Shown here piece by piece: positions 26,197 to 34,503 of a stretch of DNA of 64,000 bases. The notes under the pieces are model-generated. The model was not told the DNA's origin and did not search any database. It was given only the letters and a program-made list of their open reading frames with translations. Where the stretch lies: positions 2,131,001-2,195,000 of the forward strand of contig NZ_CP146350.1 of the NCBI RefSeq assembly GCF_037055355.1, written 5' to 3'. The DNA is from Streptomyces sp. DG1A-41. GTDB lineage: Bacteria > Actinomycetota > Actinomycetes > Streptomycetales > Streptomycetaceae. A program made the position numbers and the translations under genes. The first letter of the stretch is position 1. Each line of letters starts with the position of its first letter.

Positions 26197-27663
26197 TCAC
26201 CTTCGGTCGACGAGCGGGGTGAGTGCCGGTGCCTCGCGGGGCGGCGGGACCTGCTGCCGCGGTGTGAGGCCGAAGGTGGTGAAGGCGGTGCGGCGCGGGA
26301 GTGCGTACGCCTCCCTGCCGGTCAGGGAGTTGAGGATGGTCGCGCTGCGCCAGGCGGCGAGGCCGAGGTCCGGGGCGCCGACGCCGTGGGTGTGTGTCTC
26401 GGCGTTCTGGACGTACGCCGTGCCGGTGACGGACGGGTCGAGGACGAGGCGGTGGTCCTCGTCGATGCGCGGCCGTTCCTGGCTGTCGCGGCGCATGTAG
26501 GGGTCGAGGCCGGCGAGGATGCGGTCGAGGGGGCGTTCGCGGTAGCCGGTGGCGAGGACGACGGCGTCGGTGGTGAGGCGGGAGCGGCTGTCCTGCGGGC
26601 CGTGTTCCAGATGCAGTTCGACTTTGGTCGTGGCGACGCGGCCGGCGGTGCGGACGCGGACGCCTGGGGTGAGCACGGCGTCGGGCCAGCCGCCGTGGAG
26701 GGTGCGGCGGTAGAGCTCGTCGTGGATGGCGGCGATGGTGGTGGTGTCGATGCCCTGGTGCAGTTGCCACTGTCCGGCGACGAGCCGGTCGCGGGCGGGC
26801 TCGGGCAGGGCGTGGAAGTAGCGGGTGTGGTCGGGGGTGAAGTGCTCCAGGCCGAGCTTGGAGTACTCCATCGGTGCGAAGGACTCGGTGCGGCCCAGCC
26901 AGTGGAGCTTCTCGCGCCCCGCGGGCCTGCCCCGCAGCAGGTCGAGGAAGATCTCGGCGCCGGACTGTCCGATGCCGACGACGGTGACGTGCTCGGCGGC
27001 GAGGAGGTCCGCGCGGTGGTCGAGGTAGTCGGCGGCGTGCACGACGGGCACGCCGGGGGCTTCGACGAGGGGTTTGAGGGGGTCTGGGACGTAGGGTTCG
27101 GTGCCGATGCCGAGGACGACGTTGCGCGCGTAGGTACGGCCGAGGGCTTCTGCTTCTCCGTCGGTGTCGAGCTGGGTGAAGTCGACCTCGAAGACGTCTC
27201 GTTCGGGGTTCCAGCGGACGGCGTCGACCTGGTGGCCGAAGTGCAGCGCGGGGAGGTTCTCGCAGACCCAGCGGCAGTAGGCGTCGTACTCGGCGCGCTG
27301 GATGTGGAAGCGCTCGGCGAAGTAGAAGGGGAAGAGCCGCTCGCGGGACCTGAGGTAGTTGAGGAAGGTCCAGGGGCTGGTGGGGTCGGCGAGGGTCACC
27401 AGGTCGGCGAGGAACGGGACTTGGATGGTGGCGCCCTCGATGAGCAAACCGGAGTGCCAGCCGAAGGCCGGGCGCTGTTCGTAGAAGGCGGTGTCGAGTT
27501 CGCCGAGCGGGTGGGCGAGCGCGGCGAGGGACAGGTTGAACGGGCCGATGCCGATGCCGACCAGGTCGCGGGGTGCGTCGGGCTCGTGGTGCGGGTGCTG
27601 GGGCGGGGTGGCCGGGGCGGGGTTCGGCTTGCCGTGCGGCTGGGGACGCGGCGCGGGGTTCAT
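26197..27663 (-). CDS. DesB/IucD-like amine N-monooxygenase
   Basis: A 488-residue flavin N-hydroxylating monooxygenase of the lysine/ornithine/cadaverine class. The FAD site is GIGPFNLSLA (after a 35-residue Pro/His-rich leader), the NADPH site GIGQSGAEIFLDLL, and the conserved C-terminal ATGY is present. The body is closely similar, from memory, to DesB, which hydroxylates cadaverine in desferrioxamine synthesis. Its start ATG at 27663 overlaps the stop of the decarboxylase gene (ATGA), so the pair is coupled. Acyltransferase (desC) and NIS synthetase (desD) genes are not next to it, so the end product is unknown. Confidence 0.88.
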   Translation of the reverse strand: MNPAPRPQPHGKPNPAPATPPQHPHHEPDAPRDLVGIGIGPFNLSLAALAHPLGELDTAFYEQRPAFGWHSGLLIEGATIQVPFLADLVTLADPTSPWTFLNYLRSRERLFPFYFAERFHIQRAEYDAYCRWVCENLPALHFGHQVDAVRWNPERDVFEVDFTQLDTDGEAEALGRTYARNVVLGIGTEPYVPDPLKPLVEAPGVPVVHAADYLDHRADLLAAEHVTVVGIGQSGAEIFLDLLRGRPAGREKLHWLGRTESFAPMEYSKLGLEHFTPDHTRYFHALPEPARDRLVAGQWQLHQGIDTTTIAAIHDELYRRTLHGGWPDAVLTPGVRVRTAGRVATTKVELHLEHGPQDSRSRLTTDAVVLATGYRERPLDRILAGLDPYMRRDSQERPRIDEDHRLVLDPSVTGTAYVQNAETHTHGVGAPDLGLAAWRSATILNSLTGREAYALPRRTAFTTFGLTPRQQVPPPREAPALTPLVDRR

Positions 27664-29066
27664 CGGGGGGTGTGTCCTTCCACGAGTGTCGCTTGCCGCG
27701 CTGCCACGAGGTGCAGCAGCGCGGCCAGGTCGTCGGGTTCGGTGGCGGGGTTGAGGAAGGTGGCCTTGAGCCAGAGCCGGCCGTCGAGGCGGGCCCGGCC
27801 GAGGACGGCGCGGCCGTCGGTGAGGAGTGCGCGGCGTACGACGGCCACGGTGTCGTCGGTGGCGCCCTGGGGCCGGAACAGGACCGTGCTGATGGCGGGC
27901 CGGGTGCGGAGTTCGAAGCCGGGGTGCTCGTCGACGAGGGCGGCGAACTCCCGGGCCCGGGCGCAGACCTGGTCGACGAGCGTGCCGAGGCCGTTGCGGC
28001 CGAGGGTCTTGAGGGTGACGGCGAGTTTGAGGACGTCGGGGCGTCGGGTGGTGCGCAGGGACCGGCCGAGAAGGTCCGGCAGGCCGGCCTCGGTGTCGTC
28101 GTCGGCGTTGAGGTAGTCGGCGCGGTGCCGCAGGGCGGTGAGGTCGTGGGGGTTCTTGACGGCCAGGATGCCGGCGGCGACCGGCTGCCAGCCGAGTTTG
28201 TGCAGGTCGAGGGTGACGGTGTCGGCGGTGTCGAGCCCTGCGAGCCGGTTGCGGTGGCGGTCGCTGAAGAGGAGGCCTCCGCCGTAGGCGGCGTCGATGT
28301 GCAGCCGGGCGCCGTGGGCCGCGCAGCGAGCGGCGATCTCGGGCAGGGGGTCGATGAGTCCGGCGTCGGTGGTGCCGGCCGTGACGGCGACGAGCAGCGG
28401 GCCGGGCAGCTGGGTGAGGGCTTCGTCGAGCGCGGCGGGGTGGAGCGTGCCGGCCGGGGCGGGTACGACGACGGGTTCGGGCAGTCCGAGCAGCCAGGCG
28501 GCCCGGGCCAGCGAGTGGTGGGCGTTCGCCCCGCACACCAGCCGCACGGATCCGCCGTAGGCCTCCCGTGCGAGGAGGAGGGCGAGCTGGTTGGACTCGG
28601 TGCCGCCGGTGGTGATCAGGGAGCCGGGGTCCGTGCCCGGGTCTGCCCCGGGCCCGTAGATCTCCCTGGCCAGTTCCCCCGCCACCAGCTGCTCCAGTTC
28701 CGATGCCGCCGGGGCCTGGTCCCAGGAGTCGAGGGAGGGGTTGAGGGCGGAGGCGGCGAGGTCGGCTGCGGTGGCGATGGCCAGGGGCGGGCAGTGGAGG
28801 TGGGCGGCGCACAGGGGGTGTGCCGGGTCGGCGGCGCCCTCGGCGAACGCGCGGACCAGGGTGCGCAGGGCGCGCGGGTCGCCCTGGCGGGGCAGGGCCT
28901 CCCCCACCGCCTCCCGCAGCCGGGCCGCGACGACGTCCGGCCCGCCCGCCGGCAGCGGCCCGCCGCGCGCCCGGGTGCCCTCGTCCAGCGCTTGGAGCAC
29001 GGTGTCGAGCAACGGCCGCAGGGCGCGGGGGCCTTCGGGGCCTGAGGCGAGGGGTGGCGTGCTCAT
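27660..29066 (-). CDS. PLP-dependent group II decarboxylase (DesA/DDC-like)
   Basis: A 468-residue group II PLP decarboxylase. Diagnostic residues are NPSLDSWDQ near the N-terminus, TTGGTESNQLALLLAR, the PLP-stacking His in NAHHSLARAAW, the Asp in IDAAYGGGLLF and the Schiff-base Lys in LDLHKLGW. Relatives decarboxylate lysine, 2,4-diaminobutyrate or aromatic amino acids. Pairing with a DesB-like monooxygenase suggests a diamine that is then N-hydroxylated, as in siderophore synthesis, but this one looks clearly diverged from DesA. The ATG at 29066 has GGAGGAA 7 bp upstream. Two 20-bp direct repeats lie in its upstream region, and no DmdR-type iron box was found there. Confidence 0.88.
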   Translation of the reverse strand: MSTPPLASGPEGPRALRPLLDTVLQALDEGTRARGGPLPAGGPDVVAARLREAVGEALPRQGDPRALRTLVRAFAEGAADPAHPLCAAHLHCPPLAIATAADLAASALNPSLDSWDQAPAASELEQLVAGELAREIYGPGADPGTDPGSLITTGGTESNQLALLLAREAYGGSVRLVCGANAHHSLARAAWLLGLPEPVVVPAPAGTLHPAALDEALTQLPGPLLVAVTAGTTDAGLIDPLPEIAARCAAHGARLHIDAAYGGGLLFSDRHRNRLAGLDTADTVTLDLHKLGWQPVAAGILAVKNPHDLTALRHRADYLNADDDTEAGLPDLLGRSLRTTRRPDVLKLAVTLKTLGRNGLGTLVDQVCARAREFAALVDEHPGFELRTRPAISTVLFRPQGATDDTVAVVRRALLTDGRAVLGRARLDGRLWLKATFLNPATEPDDLAALLHLVAARQATLVEGHTPR

Positions 29067-29125
29067 GGGCGTTCCTCCGGGGAGCGGGGCGACGCGCCCG
29101 GAAAGCTCAACGACCGGACCCGGAG

Positions 29126-29174
29126 GGAGGTACTTCCGTACGGGAGAACCGGATGGAGGTACTTCCGTACGGGA
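29126..29174. repeat. Two direct copies of a 20-bp element upstream of the decarboxylase gene
   Basis: GGAGGTACTTCCGTACGGGA occurs at 29126-29145 and again at 29155-29174, identical in both copies, start-to-start distance 29 bp. Each contains GTAC-TTCC-GTAC and the near-palindrome TTCCGTACGGGA. The location, 60-108 bp upstream of the decarboxylase ATG, and helical phasing of about three turns suggest paired regulator sites. GTAC-rich operators are seen for HxlR/DUF24 regulators, but the protein is unknown. Confidence 0.7.
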
Positions 29175-29203
29175 ATACCCGTGGAAGGGTTCCGGACCGT
29201 GTG

Positions 29204-30034
29204 TCAGCCCTTGAAGTCGTCCACGTGGTCCTCGGCCCAGGCCGCGAAGGGACGGGCCTGGCCGGTGATCTCCCCTACCGTGCCGGTGGTTTCCGGTGGT
29301 GTGCCGACCGACTCGGCGAAGGTGTCCATCAGGGCCCGGAGCATGCCCGGCGGGACGTGCGGGAACAGTTCGGGGCCCGCCTCGTCCGGTGAGATCTCGG
29401 TGAAGCGCAGCTCGCGGCCGAGGGCCCGGCCGATCGCCGCGACCTGCCCGGAGTTGGTGATCGCCTCGGGCCCGGTGAGGCGGTGGGCCGCGCCCTCGTG
29501 GCCGTCGTCGAGGAGGGCGCGTTCGGCGACGGCGGCGATGTCGTCCTCGTGGATGGGGGCGGACTGCCCGTCGGCGAAGATGCCTCGGACGGTGTCGCCG
29601 GTGCGGATCTGCGGGGCCCACTGGAAGGCGTTGGCGGCGAATGCGTTGGGGCGCAGGAAGGTCCACTCCAGACCGCTGTCGCGAACCTGCTGCTCGGCGG
29701 TGGCGTGCATGACGTGGATGGGGTGGGTCTCGTCGGCGCCGGAGCCGATGATCCCGGAGGACAGCAGGACCACGTGACGCACTCCGGCGGCACGGGCCGC
29801 GGCCAGGAGGGCGGCCGTGCGGTCGCCGCCCGCCTGGACGTACAGGAACAGCTTGGTGGCGCCTTCGAACTGGACGGCCGGCTCGTCGAGGTCGAGTCGT
29901 ACCGTCTCGGTGCCCGCGGGCAGGCGGGCACGTTGCGGGTCGCGGGTGAGCGCCCGCACGGGCTGTCCGGCGGCGGCGAGGCGTTCGGCAAGGGCACGAC
30001 CGACGTTTCCGGTGGGGCCGGTCGCTACGATCAC
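29204..30034 (-). CDS. NmrA-like NAD(P)-binding protein
   Basis: A 276-residue atypical short-chain dehydrogenase. The N-terminal Rossmann motif is ATGPTGNVGRALAERL, followed by a VVLLSSG strand and a LEWTFLRPNAF block typical of NmrA/azoreductase-like proteins (QOR2-type). The Tyr-x-x-x-Lys catalytic pair is absent, so it may be a redox sensor or quinone reductase. The start GTG at 30034 has GAGGAG 7 bp upstream. It precedes the decarboxylase/monooxygenase pair on the same strand with a 137-bp gap containing the 20-bp repeats, so it could be co-regulated with it. Confidence 0.85.
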   Translation of the reverse strand: MIVATGPTGNVGRALAERLAAAGQPVRALTRDPQRARLPAGTETVRLDLDEPAVQFEGATKLFLYVQAGGDRTAALLAAARAAGVRHVVLLSSGIIGSGADETHPIHVMHATAEQQVRDSGLEWTFLRPNAFAANAFQWAPQIRTGDTVRGIFADGQSAPIHEDDIAAVAERALLDDGHEGAAHRLTGPEAITNSGQVAAIGRALGRELRFTEISPDEAGPELFPHVPPGMLRALMDTFAESVGTPPETTGTVGEITGQARPFAAWAEDHVDDFKG

Positions 30035-30147
30035 GAAGGGCTCCTCGGGCTTGATCGTCCTTGTCTGCCCGAGGCTACGAAGGGCGACCGGCCCGCCGCA
30101 TCGTCGAAAGGGACCAGCCGCCCCGCCCGCGGCCTATGCCGTCGGTC

Positions 30148-32643
30148 CTAGACCTCCTTGCCCTGGCGGACCCGCAGCGCCCGTGCCAGATCGTCGAGTT
30201 GGTCGGCGAGCTTGCGGCGCAGCGCCGGGATCGGTGCGGCGTCGCGCAGGCACTCCTCGCCGAGGCGGAGGGTCTCGGGGTCGACGGCGTGCGCGGGGAA
30301 GGCCCAGCGGCCGGCGGCTTCGGCGATGGCGGGGCCGCGGCGGTCGGCGACGTCGACCGCGTCCGTGTAGTAGCGGGGAACGTACGCGCGTACCAGGTCG
30401 GCCTGTTCGGGCTGCCAGAAGCCCTGGGCGGTGGCGGTGAACAGGTAGTTGGACAGGTGGTCGGAGGCGAACATCTCCTGCCAGGCGCGAGCCTTGGCCT
30501 CCGGGTCGGGCAGGGCGGCCCGGCAGCGGGCGGCGCCTTCCAGGCCGGTGGCGCTCGGGTCGCGTTCCAGTTCGGCGGCGATGGCGGCCTCGTCGGTGGC
30601 GCCGAGGACGGCGAGCCTGCCCAGGACGCGCCAGCGCAGCTCGGGGTCGAGCTCCGGGCCGCCGGGCACGGTGCCGTCGGTGAGCCAGGCGGCGATGGTG
30701 TCCGGGTGGGCGGTGACGTCGATGCGGTGGCGTACGGCGATCAGGCGCAGACCGGGGTTGTCGCCGTCCTCGGTGCGGCGGATGAGGTCGCGGCACAGCT
30801 CGGAGAGTGTGGCGAGTGCGGTGGGCCGCTCCTCGGGCGTGATGTAGCGGTCGGTGATGTACGTGGACGCGAAGGCGAGCACGCCCTGGACGATCGCGAG
30901 GTCGGTCTCCAGAGGGAGATGGGTCCGGGCGGTCTCCAGGTAGGCGGCGGGCGCCAGTTCGCCGTCGCGGACGGCGTCGCGCAGGGCGTTCCAGACGACC
31001 GCGCGGGTGAGGGGTTCGGGCAGGCCGGACAGGTCCTTGCGGATGGTCTCGAAGGACTCGGGGTCGAAGCGGACCTTGGCGTAGCTGAGGTCGCCGTCGT
31101 TGAGGAGGAGCAGCGCGGGGCGCTTGCCGATGGGCTGGGCGCCGGTCCGCGGCAGGTCCAGGTGGAGGCGTTCGCGCAGGACGAGGTGTCCGCCGTCGTC
31201 GCCGAGGTCCCGGTCGTAGAGGCCAACGGCGATGCGGTGCGGGCGGCTGCCGGTGCGGTCGACGGTGAGGGCACAGGTGCCGTTCTCGCCGGGGGCGATG
31301 CGTGGGGTGAGGGTGTCGACGCCGGTCGTGCGCAGCCAGGCGTCGGCCCAGGCGTGGACGTCGCGTTCGGTGGCGCCGGCGAGGGAGTCGATGAAATCGG
31401 CGAGGGTGGCGTTGGCGAACCTGTGCCGGGCGAAGTGGGTGTTGATGCCGGCCAGGAAGTCCTTGTCGCCGAGCCAGGCGACCAGTTGCCGCAGGGCGCT
31501 GGCGCCCTTGGCGTAGGAGATGCCGTCGAAGTTGAGCAGCGCGGAGGCGGTGTCGTCGACTGCTTCGGGGGCGACGGGGTGGGTGGTGGGGCGCTGGTCT
31601 GCGTCGTAGCCCCAGGTCTTGCGGTTGACGCCGAAGTCGGTCCAGGTGTCGGTGAAGCGGGTGGCCTCGGTGAGGGTCTGGTAGCCCATGTACTCGGCGA
31701 AGGACTCGTTCAGCCAGATGTCGTCCCACCACTTGAGGGTGACGAGGTCGCCGAACCACATGTGGGCCATCTCGTGGGCGATGACCATGGCGCGGGTCTG
31801 GCGTTCGGTGTCGGTGACGGCGGAGCGGTAGACGAACTCGTCGCGGAAGGTGACCAGTCCGGGGTTCTCCATGGCGCCCGCGTTGAACTCGGGGACGAAG
31901 GCCTGGTCGTAGGAGTCGAAGGGGTACGGCTCGTCGAACTTCTCGTGGTAGCGGTCGAAGCACGCGCGCGTGATGTCGAGGAGCTCGTCGGCGTCGGTGT
32001 CCAGGTAGGGGGCCAGCGAGCGGCGGCAGTGCAGGCCGAAGGGCAGGCCGCGGTGCTCGGTGCGCACGGAGTGCCAGGGGCCCGCGGCGACGGCGACGAG
32101 GTAGGTGGAGATCAGCGGGGTGGCGGCGGCTTTCCAGAGGCCGTCGCCGGTGTGCTCGGTGATGCCGTTGGCGAGGACGGTCCAGCCCTGCGGGGCCTTC
32201 ACCGACAGTTCGAAGACGGCTTTCAGGTCGGGCTGGTCGAAGGCGGCGAAGACGCGCTGGACGTCCTCCATGAACAGTTGGGTGTAGACGTAGGTCTCGC
32301 CGTCGGTGGGGTCGGTGAAGCGGTGCATGCCCTCGCCGGTGCGGGAGTAGCGCATGTGCGCGTGCACGCGCAGTTCGTGCTCGCCGGCGGTGAGGTTCTT
32401 CAGGGGCAGCCGGTTGCCGTCCAGGGCTTCCGGGTCCAGGGGTTGTCCGTCGAGGGTGGCGGAGCGCAGCTCGGCGGGCCTGACCTCGACGAAGGTGTCC
32501 CCGTCCGCGCGGGCGCTGAACCTGATCAGGGTGCGGGAGTCGAAGGTCTCGTTCCCGGTGGTCAGGTCGAGTTCGATCGTGTAGCGGTGGACGTCGAGGA
32601 GCCCTGCTCGGGTCTGCGCTTCGTCGCGCGTCAGTACGGACAT
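30148..32643 (-). CDS. pepN: Aminopeptidase N (M1 family zinc metallopeptidase)
   Basis: An 831-residue M1 aminopeptidase that removes N-terminal residues from peptides. The substrate-anchoring GAMEN motif is in FNAGAMENPG, the zinc site is HEMAHMWFG with the third ligand Glu in WLNESFAEY, and the transition-state Tyr lies in the region around residue 380. The C-terminal ERAP1-like helical domain occupies roughly residues 520-820. No signal peptide is seen, so it is cytoplasmic, as in other actinobacterial PepN. The ATG at 32643 matches the usual start MSVLTRDEAQ; an ATG 9 bp upstream has a better-spaced AGG and is a possible alternative. Confidence 0.95.
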   Translation of the reverse strand: MSVLTRDEAQTRAGLLDVHRYTIELDLTTGNETFDSRTLIRFSARADGDTFVEVRPAELRSATLDGQPLDPEALDGNRLPLKNLTAGEHELRVHAHMRYSRTGEGMHRFTDPTDGETYVYTQLFMEDVQRVFAAFDQPDLKAVFELSVKAPQGWTVLANGITEHTGDGLWKAAATPLISTYLVAVAAGPWHSVRTEHRGLPFGLHCRRSLAPYLDTDADELLDITRACFDRYHEKFDEPYPFDSYDQAFVPEFNAGAMENPGLVTFRDEFVYRSAVTDTERQTRAMVIAHEMAHMWFGDLVTLKWWDDIWLNESFAEYMGYQTLTEATRFTDTWTDFGVNRKTWGYDADQRPTTHPVAPEAVDDTASALLNFDGISYAKGASALRQLVAWLGDKDFLAGINTHFARHRFANATLADFIDSLAGATERDVHAWADAWLRTTGVDTLTPRIAPGENGTCALTVDRTGSRPHRIAVGLYDRDLGDDGGHLVLRERLHLDLPRTGAQPIGKRPALLLLNDGDLSYAKVRFDPESFETIRKDLSGLPEPLTRAVVWNALRDAVRDGELAPAAYLETARTHLPLETDLAIVQGVLAFASTYITDRYITPEERPTALATLSELCRDLIRRTEDGDNPGLRLIAVRHRIDVTAHPDTIAAWLTDGTVPGGPELDPELRWRVLGRLAVLGATDEAAIAAELERDPSATGLEGAARCRAALPDPEAKARAWQEMFASDHLSNYLFTATAQGFWQPEQADLVRAYVPRYYTDAVDVADRRGPAIAEAAGRWAFPAHAVDPETLRLGEECLRDAAPIPALRRKLADQLDDLARALRVRQGKEV

Positions 32644-32710
32644 GCAGGACATGCTGCCTGATGGCACCGGCACGGCACAGAGGCGGATCGGTATGCGCCC
32701 GATGTCCGGT

Positions 32711-33346
32711 CTATGTGCGGTCCTTTTCGAGCTCCCCGGCGTGCGCCCCCATGGGCCGCTGGGGCGGCACAAGCACGTCGGGGTGGGGCAGGGCGGGCGG
32801 CCGGGGGTGTGAGGCGGTCTCGGTGTACGACAGGCCGGGCCGTTCGGGGTGCGGGGCGGTCTCGGTGTACGACAGGCCGGGCCGCTGGGAGCGTGGGGCG
32901 GTCTCGGTGTGCTCCCGGACTCGGGCGCGCAGTCGGCGCACCTCCTGTTCCAGGGCGAGGTGGTGCTGGTGAGCGTCGTAGAGGTAGCGGACCTTGGTGC
33001 GCAGGGCCCAGGGGTCCACGGGTTTCATGACGAGGTCGGCGACGCCGAGGCCGAAGGCGGTGGTGCTCAGTTCCTGGTCGGGGCCGAAGCCGGTGAGCAG
33101 GATCACCGGGATGTGCTGGGTCTGTTCCACGCGCCGCATGTAGCGCACGACCTCGAGTCCGCTGACGCCGGGCATGCGCACGTCGAGCAGGAGCAGGCCG
33201 ACCTGGCCGCGCAGTACCTGCTTGAGCGCCTCGTCGCCGCTGGTGGCCCGGCCGAGCAGATAGCCCAGCGGGGCCAGGGCGCTCTCGAGTGCGTACAGCG
33301 TGTCCTCGTGGTCGTCGACGATGAGGATCCTGGTATCCGACGGCAT
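32711..33346 (-). CDS. Single-domain-type response regulator with repeat tail
   Basis: A 211-residue response regulator. The receiver domain (residues 5-125) has DD at 11-12, phospho-acceptor Asp55 in LLLLDVRMP and Lys in LVMKPVD. A short coiled-coil-like stretch (about 130-150) is followed by a tail with 14-residue repeats, TETAPRSQRPGLSY then TETAPHPERPGLSY then TETASHP. There is no DNA-binding domain, so it should act through protein contacts. No sensor kinase is adjacent. The ATG at 33346 is chosen because the conserved domain starts there. An inverted repeat ATGCTG-9 nt-CAGCAT lies about 75 bp upstream. Confidence 0.85.
   Translation of the reverse strand: MPSDTRILIVDDHEDTLYALESALAPLGYLLGRATSGDEALKQVLRGQVGLLLLDVRMPGVSGLEVVRYMRRVEQTQHIPVILLTGFGPDQELSTTAFGLGVADLVMKPVDPWALRTKVRYLYDAHQHHLALEQEVRRLRARVREHTETAPRSQRPGLSYTETAPHPERPGLSYTETASHPRPPALPHPDVLVPPQRPMGAHAGELEKDRT
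32813..32884. repeat. Tandem 42-bp-period repeat in response regulator gene
   Basis: A 30-bp segment at 32813-32842 is repeated exactly at 32855-32884, a period of 42 bp; a third, shortened copy begins at 32897. The period is a multiple of three and encodes the 14-residue tail repeats of the response regulator. Confidence 0.85.
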
Positions 33347-33488
33347 GGCCCGACGTCCCCTCCCTGTGGAGGAACCAGAGTAAGCCCGGGACACTGACGC
33401 GCAGTGCTCGTCAGCTGACATGCTGTGCACAGCGCAGCATGCCCCGCGCGGGCCGCCGTGTCACTCCCCCGGGGGCGGTCGCGCGAGG

Positions 33489-33839
33489 TCAGTTGCGGCC
33501 GGGCGCCGAGCCGTTGAGTTCCTCGTCTGCGATGCGCTCGTGGTGGCGGATGACCTCGGCGACGATGAAGTTCAGGAACTTCTCCGCGAAGGCCGGGTCC
33601 AGTTTGGCGTTCTCGGCGAGCGCGCGCAGCCGGGCGATCTGGCGGGCCTCACGGGCCGGGTCGGCGGGCGGCAGCTGATGCCGGGCCTTGAGGAGGCCGA
33701 CCTGCTGGGTGCACTTGAAGCGCTCGGCGAGCATGTGGACGACGGCCGCGTCGATGTTGTCGATGCTGTCGCGCAGGCGGGCGAGTTCCTCACGGACGGC
33801 AGGGTCGACGTCACCGGTGCCGGTGTTGCTGGTGGTCAT
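33489..33839 (-). CDS. Chorismate mutase (AroQ class)
   Basis: A 116-residue all-helical monofunctional chorismate mutase that converts chorismate to prephenate for Phe and Tyr synthesis. The first helix LARLRDSIDNIDAAVVHMLAERF supplies the catalytic Arg and the later AREARQIARLRALAEN the second helix; split here these are the AroQ signature regions. No signal peptide is present, so it is the cytoplasmic type rather than the secreted mycobacterial form. The ATG at 33839 has only a weak ribosome binding site. Other shikimate genes are not adjacent. Confidence 0.9.
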   Translation of the reverse strand: MTTSNTGTGDVDPAVREELARLRDSIDNIDAAVVHMLAERFKCTQQVGLLKARHQLPPADPAREARQIARLRALAENAKLDPAFAEKFLNFIVAEVIRHHERIADEELNGSAPGRN

Positions 33840-33901
33840 GGCAGGTCAGCCTAAGGGGCGCGCGCCGGGCGGTCGCGGCCCGTCTCACGACTCGGCAGGG
33901 C

Positions 33902-33970
33902 TCAGCCGCTTGTGGAAGCGCCGAATCAGCCGTTTGTGGAAGCGCCGCTCAGCCGCTTGTGGAAGTAGAC
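33902..33970. repeat. Three tandem copies of a 23-24 bp element at the GNAT 3' end
   Basis: TCAGCCGCTTGTGGAAGCGC-type units begin at 33902 (24 bp), 33926 (23 bp) and 33949. The innermost copy lies in the acetyltransferase coding end, and the stop codon falls at the start of the second. Because the units are not multiples of three, the duplication changes the reading frame. Confidence 0.8.
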
Positions 33971-34381
33971 GTCCTCGTGTCCGCCGGGCAGGCCCTCGAT
34001 GCGGGCCCGTTCCCGGAAGCCGAGCCGCGGGTAGAAGCCGGGCGCCTGGAAGCTGTACGTGGAGACGATCATGTCCGTGCAGCCGCGCCGGACGGCTTCG
34101 GCCTCCGCGGCGCGCATCAGCCGGCCGCCCCAGCCGGCATGCCGCTGGTCCGCGCGCACCCAGAGCATGTCCACGGAGCACAGGCTGCCCCAGGTCCAGG
34201 CGGTGAGCCCGCCGATCAGATCGCCGGTCTCGTCGGTGACGCGGACGGAGAGCGGCTCGGTCGTGGCACCGGCGGCGGCGTTGTTGAAGGCGGTCAGCTC
34301 CTCGTCGAGCCGCTTCTCGAGTTCGTCGTCCTGGCCGCCCACCTGGAGCGAGGCGGCGACGGAGCGCTGTTCGCTGGTCAC
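33926..34381 (-). CDS. GNAT family N-acetyltransferase
   Basis: A 151-residue single-domain acetyltransferase. The acetyl-CoA binding loop is in RADQRHAGWGGRLMRAAEAE (the usual Q/RxxGxG/A signature read as RHAGWGGRL), followed by MIVSTYSFQAPGFYPRLGF. The protein substrate is unknown. The start is GTG at 34381. The last residues (SGASTNG) appear to result from a frame-shifting tandem duplication: in another frame the same repeat would continue as FHKRLSPAES, probably the older C-terminus. The catalytic core is unaffected. Confidence 0.88.
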   Translation of the reverse strand: MTSEQRSVAASLQVGGQDDELEKRLDEELTAFNNAAAGATTEPLSVRVTDETGDLIGGLTAWTWGSLCSVDMLWVRADQRHAGWGGRLMRAAEAEAVRRGCTDMIVSTYSFQAPGFYPRLGFRERARIEGLPGGHEDVYFHKRLSGASTNG

Positions 34382-34503
34382 GGCCCGGATTCTGCCGGCG
34401 GCCGGGGGCGGCGACGACCGGTTTTCGCGGCGGCGGCGCGGCCCCGGGCCGTCACACTTTCGTACAGTGGAACCGGGTTCAGGACGTCTTTTGGGGGTGA
34501 GGC

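Noticed and set aside
29067..29203. Iron box controlling the DesA/DesB-like pair
   Set aside because: No TTAGGTTAGGCT-like sequence occurs; the only clear elements are the 20-bp direct repeats.
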